From: Roseateles depolymerans
GTDB taxonomy: Bacteria; Pseudomonadota; Gammaproteobacteria; Burkholderiales; Burkholderiaceae_C
Direction: 5' to 3'
DNA length: 64,000 bases
Assembly (NCBI RefSeq): GCF_003387155.1
Contig: NZ_QUMT01000007.1
Location: 1-64,000 of the forward strand
A model generated the notes under the pieces. That model worked only from the letters and a program-made list of their open reading frames with translations. It was not told the origin of the DNA and did not search any database. The translations under genes were made by a program, and so were the position numbers. This document shows, in pieces, positions 38,651 through 45,948 of the stretch (the stretch's first letter is position 1; each line of letters begins with the position of its first letter).

Positions 38651-39193
38651 TCAGCGCTTGGGCGCGAGCATCGTGCCACGACAGCTCGGGCTGCCGCAAC
38701 GGCACTCGAACCGCTTTTTCACTTTGGCGGTGTAGCGTTCGTCGATGATCAGACCATAGTCGTAAAACAGCTCTTCGCCGGCCGAAATATCCGTCAGGGC
38801 ATGGATGAAAACCCGCCCCTGTTCTTCCCGGGCCTCGCAATTGGGGGCGCAGGCATGATTGATCCAGCGGGCATTGTTGCCATTCACCGCTGCGTCAATG
38901 ACGCCGCCCTCCTCCAGATGGAAGAAGAACGTATGGTCCGGTTGGGAGGGATCATGCGGATGACGGCGCAGGGCCTCGTCCCAGTCGATACGCTCGCCCT
39001 TGTATTCGATGATGCGTTCACCGGCCTGGATGTCGGTCAGGGCATACACGCCGCGGCCATGCACGCCCGAGGCCCGCACCTGAATCCGGGACCGGCCGGA
39101 CGACGCGGCCTGGGCCCGGTTACCCTTGCGGGGGGCTTCATCCGCCTTGGGGGTGGAGCGGGGCGGACGCGTGTCGGGGCTTTGTTGCGGCAT
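38651..39193 (-). CDS. SET-domain protein with post-SET motif
   Basis: 180 residues. The SET core is complete: GRGVYAL (start), NNARWINHACAPNCEA (cofactor/pseudoknot), GEELFYDYGL (catalytic Tyr), and a C-terminal CRCGSPSCRG post-SET zinc motif. The first 35 residues are a basic, disordered tail. Such lysine methyltransferases using S-adenosylmethionine are best known on eukaryotic histones; bacterial versions methylate nucleoid proteins or host histones, or have unknown targets. It precedes birA by 106 bases on the same strand and is divergent from topB. Confidence 0.9.
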   Translation of the reverse strand: MPQQSPDTRPPRSTPKADEAPRKGNRAQAASSGRSRIQVRASGVHGRGVYALTDIQAGERIIEYKGERIDWDEALRRHPHDPSQPDHTFFFHLEEGGVIDAAVNGNNARWINHACAPNCEAREEQGRVFIHALTDISAGEELFYDYGLIIDERYTAKVKKRFECRCGSPSCRGTMLAPKR

Positions 39194-39311
39194 GGAGCGA
39201 GTCCGTTACATTGAAATCATGGGTGCGCGCGCGTGTACGCGCGAGGCCGGATTGTAGGCAGGCGTTTTGATCCTTCAGACGCTGTCTTCGACAGGAAAGA
39301 AGCAAAAGCAC

Positions 39312-42116
39312 ATGAGCAAGGCATTGGTGATCGCGGAGAAGCCCTCGGTGGCGCAGGACATCGTCCGTGCCCTGACCCCGCAGTCGGGCAAGTTCGACAA
39401 GCATGACGAGTACTTTGAAAACGACCAGTACATCGTCAGCTCCGCCGTGGGCCATTTGGTGGAGATCAAGGCACCGGAGGAATTCGACGTCAAGCGCGGC
39501 AAGTGGAGCTTTGCCCACCTGCCGGTGATCCCGCCGCATTTCGACCTCAACCCGATCGACAAGAGCAAGGGCCGGCTCAATGCACTGGTCAAGCTGATCA
39601 AGCGCAAGGACGTGACCTCGCTGATCAATGCCTGTGACGCGGGCCGCGAAGGGGAGCTGATCTTCCGCCTCATCGTGCAATACGCCGGTTCGGCCAAGGC
39701 GCCGGTGAACAAGCCGGTGTCGCGCCTGTGGCTGCAATCGATGACGCCGCAAGCCATCCGCGACGGCTTCGACGCCCTGCGCAGCGACCAGCAGATGCTG
39801 CCCCTGGCCGATGCCGCCCGCTGCCGGTCGGAAGCCGACTGGCTGGTGGGCATCAACGGCACCCGCGCCATGACCGCCTTCAATTCCCGCGATGGCGGCT
39901 TCTTCCTCACCACCGTGGGCCGCGTGCAGACGCCCACGCTGTCCATCGTGGTGGAGCGGGAAGAAAAGATCCGCAAGCACGTCTATCGGGACTACTGGGA
40001 AATCCGCGGCACCTTCGATGCCGTGGCCGGTCAGTACGAAGGCAAGTGGTTCGACCCCGCCTGGAAGAAGAACGAGCAGGACCCCGAGCAGCGGGCCGAC
40101 CGCGTCTGGACCCAGCAGGAAGCCGACGCCATTGCCGCCGCGGTGCGCGGCCAGCCGGCCACGGTGACCGAAGAGTCCAAGCCCAGCACCCAGGCCAGCC
40201 CCGGCCTGTATGACCTGACCACGCTGCAGCGGGAGGCCAACTCGCGGTTCGGGTTCTCGGCCAAGACGACGCTGTCGCTGGCGCAGGCCCTGTATGAAAA
40301 GCACAAGGTTCTGACCTACCCCCGGACCGACTCCCGCTATCTGCCGGAAGACTACCTGAGCGTGGCCAAGCAGACCGCGCAGATGATTGCCACGTCCGAC
40401 ATGCCCGGCCCCTTGCGTGCCCTGGCACCGCATGCGCAGACGGCCCTGTCCAACGGCTACATCAAGCCCACCAAGAAAGTGTTCGACAACAGCAAGGTGT
40501 CGGACCACTTCGCCATCATCCCGACGCTGCAAACCCCGTCCAGCCTGACCGAAGCCGAAGCCAAGCTGTACGACATGGTGGTCAAGCGCTTCCTGGCGGT
40601 GTTCTTCCCGCCAGCGGAATTCCAGGTCACCACCCGCATCTCGACGGTCAAGGCGGCCGGCAAGTCCTTCAGCTTCCAGACCAACGGCAAGGTGCTGGTC
40701 AAGCCGGGCTGGCAGGCGGTGTATGGCAAGGAAGCCACCGACGAGAACGCCGAACCGGGCACCAGCGGTGCCATGCTGGTGCCGGTGGCCGCCGGTGAGC
40801 TGGTGCGCACCGAAAGCGCCGACGTGAAGGCGCTGCAGACCAAGCCGCCGGCCCGCTACACCGAAGCCACGCTGCTGTCCGCCATGGAAGGCGCCGGCAA
40901 GCTGGTGGACGACGATGAACTGCGCGAAGCCATGGCCGAGAAGGGACTGGGCACCCCGGCCACGCGCGCGGCCATCATCGAAGGCCTGCTGGCCGAGAAG
41001 TACATGCTGCGCGAAGGCCGCGAGCTGATCCCCACGGCCAAGGCCTTCCAGCTGATGACGCTGCTGCGCGGCCTCGGCGTGGAAGAGCTGACCAAGCCCG
41101 AGCTGACCGGCAACTGGGAATTCCAGCTCTCCGAAATGGAGAAGGGCCGCCTCAAGCGCGAGGCCTTCATGGCCGAGATCGCCGCCATGACGCAGCGCGT
41201 CGTGCAAAAGGCCAAGGAATACGACCGGGACACCATTCCCGGCGACTACGCCACCCTCAAGACGCCCTGCCCCAAGTGCGGCGGCGTGGTGAAAGAGAAC
41301 TACCGGCGCTTCACCTGCGTGGGCAAGACCGGGCACGGCGACGAATGCGGTTTCTCCATCCCCAAGATCCCGGGGGGCCGCAGCTTCGAACTGCCCGAGG
41401 TCGAGACCTTCCTGCGCGAGAAGAAGGTCGGCCCCCTGGAAGGATTCCGGTCCAAGGCCGGCTGGCCCTTCACGGCCGAACTGGCGCTGGTCTTTGACGA
41501 CGAGATCAACAACTGGAAGCTGGAGTTCGACTTCGGCGAGGACGCCCGCAAGGCGGAGGAATCCGGCGAGCCGGTGGACTTCAGCGCCCAGACGCCGCTG
41601 GGCCACTGCCCCAAGTGCAATGGCCGGGTGTTCGACCACGGCTCCAACTACGTCTGCGAGCATGCGGTGGGCAGCCACATCGCCTGCGACTTCAAGAGCG
41701 GCAAGATCATCCTGCAGCAGCCGATCGAGGCGGCGCAGATGAGCAAACTGCTGGAGCACGGCAAGACCGACCTGCTGGAGAACTTCGTCTCCAACAAGAC
41801 ACGGCGCAAGTTCAAGGCCTACCTCACCTACGACCGCAAGGAAGGCAAGGTGGTGTTCGAGTTCGAGCCACGTGCCGCCAAGGGCGCGCCTGCGGCTCGC
41901 AAGTCGGCCACGGTCGGGCGTGCGGGGGCTGGCGCAGCGGCGGAGGACGGCGCCGAGGGGGCTGGGGCCAGCGCTGCCGCCAAGCCCGCCAAAACAGCGG
42001 CCAAAACTGCGGCCAAGGCCCCCGCCAAAGCCGCCAGCAAGACCGCCGCCAAGGCCCCGGCCAAGAAGACCGTGGTCCGCAAGGCGGCCGCGAAGAAGGC
42101 CACCGCCAGCTCCTGA
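39312..42116 (+). CDS. topB: DNA topoisomerase III
   Basis: 934 residues from ATG 39312, longer than E. coli TopB (653). N-terminal TOPRIM domain (ALVIAEKPSVAQDI, then DAGREGELIF), active-site tyrosine in LTYPRTDSRYLPEDY, and two C-terminal zinc-finger-like segments (CPKCGG...CGF; CPKCNG...CDF). The last 60 residues are a histone-H1-like Ala/Lys/Pro tail (KTAAKAPAKAASKTAAKAP). Type IA enzyme that decatenates and relaxes single-stranded-region DNA. The lysine tail probably adds non-specific DNA binding. Confidence 0.95.
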   Translation: MSKALVIAEKPSVAQDIVRALTPQSGKFDKHDEYFENDQYIVSSAVGHLVEIKAPEEFDVKRGKWSFAHLPVIPPHFDLNPIDKSKGRLNALVKLIKRKDVTSLINACDAGREGELIFRLIVQYAGSAKAPVNKPVSRLWLQSMTPQAIRDGFDALRSDQQMLPLADAARCRSEADWLVGINGTRAMTAFNSRDGGFFLTTVGRVQTPTLSIVVEREEKIRKHVYRDYWEIRGTFDAVAGQYEGKWFDPAWKKNEQDPEQRADRVWTQQEADAIAAAVRGQPATVTEESKPSTQASPGLYDLTTLQREANSRFGFSAKTTLSLAQALYEKHKVLTYPRTDSRYLPEDYLSVAKQTAQMIATSDMPGPLRALAPHAQTALSNGYIKPTKKVFDNSKVSDHFAIIPTLQTPSSLTEAEAKLYDMVVKRFLAVFFPPAEFQVTTRISTVKAAGKSFSFQTNGKVLVKPGWQAVYGKEATDENAEPGTSGAMLVPVAAGELVRTESADVKALQTKPPARYTEATLLSAMEGAGKLVDDDELREAMAEKGLGTPATRAAIIEGLLAEKYMLREGRELIPTAKAFQLMTLLRGLGVEELTKPELTGNWEFQLSEMEKGRLKREAFMAEIAAMTQRVVQKAKEYDRDTIPGDYATLKTPCPKCGGVVKENYRRFTCVGKTGHGDECGFSIPKIPGGRSFELPEVETFLREKKVGPLEGFRSKAGWPFTAELALVFDDEINNWKLEFDFGEDARKAEESGEPVDFSAQTPLGHCPKCNGRVFDHGSNYVCEHAVGSHIACDFKSGKIILQQPIEAAQMSKLLEHGKTDLLENFVSNKTRRKFKAYLTYDRKEGKVVFEFEPRAAKGAPAARKSATVGRAGAGAAAEDGAEGAGASAAAKPAKTAAKTAAKAPAKAASKTAAKAPAKKTVVRKAAAKKATASS

Positions 42117-42139
42117 GCGATCCGGAAAGCGGGTTGGGC

Positions 42140-42175
42140 TGACTGAGGGGTTTCACCTTTGGTCAGCCGCGATGA
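42140..42175 (+). pseudogene. Remnant of the 3' end of an array-type gene
   Basis: After a TGA at 42140 the frame reads LRGFTFGQPR and stops at 42173-42175, overlapping the ATG of the first array gene as ATGA. This matches LRDFLFGEPP, the end of the second array gene, which overlaps the third gene's ATG in the same way. Over 45 bases the two junctions are identical at about 35 positions. It looks like the end of a lost upstream paralogue. Confidence 0.55.
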
Positions 42176-42891
42176 GCTTTCCCCTTCCTTCCGCCTCCGG
42201 ATTTGTGCCGTCCGCCGCCCACCACGCGGACGGCACCGACAGCGACCCCGTTCCGTCCGGGAGGCGGCGGACAAGTTTGGCCAAGCTGGACTTCAGCGCA
42301 CTGCCGGATCCCACCCCGGCCATCATCACGCGTGAGACGGTCGAGTATTGGCATGAAAGGGCGATGTCGCTCAGGCTTCGACTGGAGACGCACATTGCTC
42401 AGCACGAACCCACCCTGACGCCGCACCTGACCGCGCGCTTCCATCGTTGCAAGGAACTCGAGAACTCCATCTTCGAGGCGCGGAACGGCCCCTTCAAGAG
42501 CCGCTTTGAAACGACCGAAGACGTGCGCGCTCGTAATGACTTCAATCAAATCAAGGCCAATCTGGGGGCGATCTGCGGGATTCTGCGAGACCATCCGGTG
42601 GCGGATGCGCTGATCCTGTTCCGCGACATGGCCCAGGGTGTGGATGAGGCCTCTGCCGTGACCCGGCACCTCTCGCGCCGGGGCGACGACCCCTCGACAA
42701 GGAACCACCTGACCACCATCAACGGTCTGATTCTCAAAATGGACAGGGCGGCCACGCTGGACGATGGCCGCCGGTCACTGGCGCAATTGCGGACCTACCT
42801 GGAGCCGTTGACCTATTCGTCTTCCGGAGTGCTACCGGCGCTGGCGCGCTTCCCGCTTCCCCGGTCACGCCAGGGTGGCATGCCCCTTTGA
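42172..42891 (+). CDS. Tandem paralogue array, gene A: unrecognised helical protein
   Basis: 239 residues, not recognised. Starts MSFPLPS like the other two array proteins. A polar N-terminus (1-50) precedes a helical region (55-170) and a second helical segment (175-212: RNHLTTINGLILKMDRAATL ... RRSLAQLR) that matches gene C (MRHQLEHLLFSLDRCSTLES ... CRSAMAALD). No signal peptide, membrane helix or enzymatic motif. It has no long low-complexity tail, unlike B and C. Preceded by topB with a 55-bp gap that carries an apparent remnant of another copy. Gene B starts 13 bases after its stop. Confidence 0.75.
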   Translation: MSFPLPSASGFVPSAAHHADGTDSDPVPSGRRRTSLAKLDFSALPDPTPAIITRETVEYWHERAMSLRLRLETHIAQHEPTLTPHLTARFHRCKELENSIFEARNGPFKSRFETTEDVRARNDFNQIKANLGAICGILRDHPVADALILFRDMAQGVDEASAVTRHLSRRGDDPSTRNHLTTINGLILKMDRAATLDDGRRSLAQLRTYLEPLTYSSSGVLPALARFPLPRSRQGGMPL

Positions 42892-42904
42892 CACCCCGAC
42901 CCTC

Positions 42905-43990
42905 ATGAGCTTCCAGCCCTTGAGCAGCAGTCCCGACATCTTCTCGGACTTGTCCTTGTTGGACGACCTCCTGTTCGGGAAGACCTCGTCGGCGCCGGCG
43001 AGCAGGACCTTCGAGCTCCCTCCGGGTGGCCCGGCCCCGACCCGTCTGCAGGGTCCGATCACCGTCAGGCAAGCCGCATCGGCGCTTGCGGAGGCGAACG
43101 AGGCGCTCAATGGGCTCGAAAACTACGTACTCGATCAGCGACGGTGTCTCTATGACTACGTGAAGGTTCGTGTCGAGCGCTACCACCTCCTGAAAGCGGC
43201 TCTCGTAGACGTGCTGGACCGCAAGCCGTTTGACCTTAGGTGCCAGCAGCGGATGATCGAGGGCCTCTTGCAGTTTCAGCGCGCCAACTGGGCGCTGAGG
43301 GAGTTGCTGGCGCACGAGCATGATCAACATCTCCAACCGGTTTTTTCGGAGTGCTTCAACTGGATCAAAGTGGCGCGATATTTAAAGCGTCAGGCCAGCA
43401 GTGCGCAACAGGAGTCCAGTGCCAGTGCCAGTGCCAGTGCCAGTGCCAGTGCCAGTGCCAGTGCCAACGCCAGTGCCAGTGCAATCCACGACTCGTTGTT
43501 CTGCCGCTTCGAGCGCAGTTCAAGCTGCCAAGACTGTCAGGACGTCCTGTTGGAGATCCGGGCTCGCTTGTCCCCCGACGCGACGGCCGCCGGCGCCGCA
43601 CTCGGTCTGAGCCCGCCGCTGGCCGTCCAGGCCCGGCCAACGACCGTTGCGGGCCCGCTGGTGCTTGGCTGCTCGCCAGACCGCAAGCGCCCTTTGCAAG
43701 GCCCGTCTCCTGACGCTGGCCGCCAAGGGCTTGCCAGCCATGGGCTTGCCGGTGGGAGCGGTGATCCGTGCCCCGCCCCCTCCGTCAAGCGACGGCTGGC
43801 GGAACGACTGAGCGAGAGGTGGGGAGAGACCGGGGGAGGGGCCGGGGGCGGCGCCGAGGCTAGGCCGGCACCCGCTCGACCAGGCCTTGAGAGCTTCCGT
43901 TCGGCGCAGGCAGGCTCGCAGGCGTTGAGGGGCGACCCAGATTGGTCCATGGGCCAACTGAGGGATTTCCTTTTCGGTGAGCCGCCATGA
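42905..43990 (+). CDS. Tandem paralogue array, gene B: unrecognised protein with Ser-Ala repeat
   Basis: 361 residues, not recognised. MSFQPLS start; helical domain residues about 55-163 (YDYVKVRVERYHLLKAAL ... QFQRANWALRELL) aligning with gene C at nearly identical residue numbers. Then a (Ser-Ala)n run at 172-193 from an AGTGCC microsatellite, a second short helical piece (HDSLFCRFERSSSCQDCQDV), and a Gly/Pro/Arg-rich disordered tail. The motif D(L/F)LFG occurs at both ends (DDLLFGK at 20-26, RDFLFGE near the C-terminus). The stop overlaps gene C's ATG (ATGA). Confidence 0.75.
   Translation: MSFQPLSSSPDIFSDLSLLDDLLFGKTSSAPASRTFELPPGGPAPTRLQGPITVRQAASALAEANEALNGLENYVLDQRRCLYDYVKVRVERYHLLKAALVDVLDRKPFDLRCQQRMIEGLLQFQRANWALRELLAHEHDQHLQPVFSECFNWIKVARYLKRQASSAQQESSASASASASASASASANASASAIHDSLFCRFERSSSCQDCQDVLLEIRARLSPDATAAGAALGLSPPLAVQARPTTVAGPLVLGCSPDRKRPLQGPSPDAGRQGLASHGLAGGSGDPCPAPSVKRRLAERLSERWGETGGGAGGGAEARPAPARPGLESFRSAQAGSQALRGDPDWSMGQLRDFLFGEPP
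43418..43483 (+). repeat. AGTGCC hexanucleotide microsatellite in gene B
   Basis: Eight perfect AGTGCC units, then AACGCC, AGTGCC and AGTGCA: eleven hexamers in register encoding alternating Ser and Ala. Copy-number change would alter linker length without a frameshift. Confidence 0.95.
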
Positions 43991-45891
43991 GCTTCTCCCT
44001 CACATCCTCCGCGGGCCCCTCTCAGGAAGCCCTCGTGATGTCGCCGGACTTCCCCGACGCACCCGACGTCGCACCGCCTGATCCGCAGATGACCTCCGAC
44101 ATCCTGGCGCAGGAGCCGCCCGAGCCGGTGAACTACGGCTCGGATTCACGCGAGTGGAGGCGCTGTCTCGCCGACGTCATGGACGCCCAGCACAGGCTGC
44201 AGGATGCGCTCCTGCGAAAGAACCCGTGGATCTATTACGTGGTGAGCGATCGCTTCCAGCGCTATGACGCCCTCACTGCCGCACTGAGCAAGCTGCTCCC
44301 TGGCACCTTCGGCAAGGACAAGGAACGCTTCTTCGTCGAGAAGATTCACCAGTTCCGCATCGCCCTCTGGTCGCTGTCACAGCTGCTGCGCCAAGCCCAC
44401 GATCCCTCCATCCCTGTCCTTCTGCAGGAGATCAGCGCCAGCGTGAACTTGGCAAGACGGCTGCTGCGGCAACTCGAAGATGAACAGCCCCCCAGTGCCA
44501 GCACGCTGGCGATGCGCCACCAGCTGGAGCACCTGCTGTTCAGCCTGGATCGCTGCAGCACCCTGGAATCCTGCCGGTCGGCCATGGCGGCGCTGGACAC
44601 CCGTCGGAGACATCTGCAACAGGAGTACGTGACGCAACGCCTCCTTTCAGGCTCGCCCAGCATTGCCCCTGCCTCCATCCGCCCTGCGCCATGGGAACGA
44701 GCCTCGGCCCCGCAAGATGTCCAGACCATGCAGTCGACGTATGGCGCACCCCGTCCCTCTTCGTCCACCCCACCGCATCTGTCGCGACATCCCTCGCCCT
44801 ATTTGTCGCTCCATTCGTCGCCACATCTGCCACCACATCTGCCGCCATGGCTGCCGCCACCCTATTCGCCGGCGCCGTATGTCCAGCCCTCTCCCGTGCT
44901 GCCAGCCGCGCTATCTGCCGCGCCAGATGACTCATCCCGCGGCCCATCCGGTGCCCGAGCGTATGCCCTGCGCGATGGCGGGTCTTCGGGCGCCGCCCCT
45001 GTGCGCTCCTGCGGCACACTGCGATCTCCCCCCGATGGTCCAGCCCGTGGGTACACCGATGCTCGAACTGCGTCAGGTCGGCTGCCCTCTCCCGAGGACG
45101 GCCGGGTCCCGTCGCCGCAAACCGTCCGGCTCCCAGCGCCCCAAGCAGACCCGCATCCGACATTCCTGTTTCGCGCGGAAGAGGCGGTCCCGCTGGAATC
45201 GCTGCCAATGACCGTGCGGGGCTCACCGACCTGGATGTTCCAGCCGGATGTGGGGGATGGAGGGACCGGCGCCGTTGCCGGTGCTGGCCAGCGTGACGGG
45301 GAAGCCGGCGCACCGCAGTCTGGCCCTGCCCCTTTGCAACTCCCAGCCGATGCGCAGGCGCCGGGGAAACGACGGGCCCGACGTTCGCAGTTGCCTGACG
45401 CCGCGCGGCTGCAAGGCACAACCGCGGGCACGACCGCGGGCAGAAGCGCAGGCAAAAGCGCAGGCAAAAGCGCCGACAAGCACACCAGCACGAAGGTCGA
45501 CACGAAGGTCGACACCGACTCGGGCACGGAATCCACCAAGCTTCCCCCCCGGCGCAAGCGCCCCGCGGGTGAGGTGCCTGGCCTTTCCACGCGCCTATCC
45601 GCTCACACGGTCATCAGTACCGTGAAACGCCTGGACGTCCGTACCGTGGTGCAGCGCACGAGTACCAGTACCAGTACCAGTACCAGCACCACTCGGCCGC
45701 GACACGCCTCTTCGTACCCGCCAACCGGGTGGGACCCGGACATGGTGACCCTGGTGTTTCCGAGGTCCGTGGCGGTGCCGCTGGAGCCGTCGCCCCTGGA
45801 GGACGAGCCCCTGGTGATGGAGGTCTTTGAGGAGCCCATCCCGGTGGAGGATGAGTGCTCGTCTTCGTCGACCTCCAGCCAGGGGACGTGA
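43987..45891 (+). CDS. Tandem paralogue array, gene C: unrecognised protein with long disordered tail
   Basis: 634 residues, not recognised. MSFSLTS start; helical domain about 55-162 (YYVVSDRFQRYDALTAAL ... HQFRIALWSLSQLLRQAHD) and a second helical segment 175-212. From about 225 on the protein is a Pro/Ser/His/Arg-rich disordered tail with short internal repeats (SAGKSAGKSADK, TKVDTKVDT, STSTSTST) and basic clusters (KRRARR, PPRRKRP) that resemble nuclear-localisation or nucleic-acid-binding patches. Ends acidic (EPIPVEDE). Coupled to gene B by a 4-base overlap. No secretion signal or enzymatic motif seen. Confidence 0.75.
   Translation: MSFSLTSSAGPSQEALVMSPDFPDAPDVAPPDPQMTSDILAQEPPEPVNYGSDSREWRRCLADVMDAQHRLQDALLRKNPWIYYVVSDRFQRYDALTAALSKLLPGTFGKDKERFFVEKIHQFRIALWSLSQLLRQAHDPSIPVLLQEISASVNLARRLLRQLEDEQPPSASTLAMRHQLEHLLFSLDRCSTLESCRSAMAALDTRRRHLQQEYVTQRLLSGSPSIAPASIRPAPWERASAPQDVQTMQSTYGAPRPSSSTPPHLSRHPSPYLSLHSSPHLPPHLPPWLPPPYSPAPYVQPSPVLPAALSAAPDDSSRGPSGARAYALRDGGSSGAAPVRSCGTLRSPPDGPARGYTDARTASGRLPSPEDGRVPSPQTVRLPAPQADPHPTFLFRAEEAVPLESLPMTVRGSPTWMFQPDVGDGGTGAVAGAGQRDGEAGAPQSGPAPLQLPADAQAPGKRRARRSQLPDAARLQGTTAGTTAGRSAGKSAGKSADKHTSTKVDTKVDTDSGTESTKLPPRRKRPAGEVPGLSTRLSAHTVISTVKRLDVRTVVQRTSTSTSTSTSTTRPRHASSYPPTGWDPDMVTLVFPRSVAVPLEPSPLEDEPLVMEVFEEPIPVEDECSSSSTSSQGT
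45661..45690 (+). repeat. AGTACC hexanucleotide microsatellite in gene C
   Basis: Four AGTACC units and one AGCACC, encoding Ser-Thr repeats in the tail of gene C. Same 6-base period as the microsatellite in gene B. Confidence 0.9.
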
Positions 45892-45948
45892 ACACGTCCG
45901 TAAGCCCCCGTTTTTTTGCGACACTGCGCCCAGGCATAGGGAGAGTGC

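Noticed and set aside
43418-43483. CRISPR or minisatellite outside coding sequence
   Set aside because: It is a hexanucleotide tract in frame within gene B, encoding Ser-Ala.
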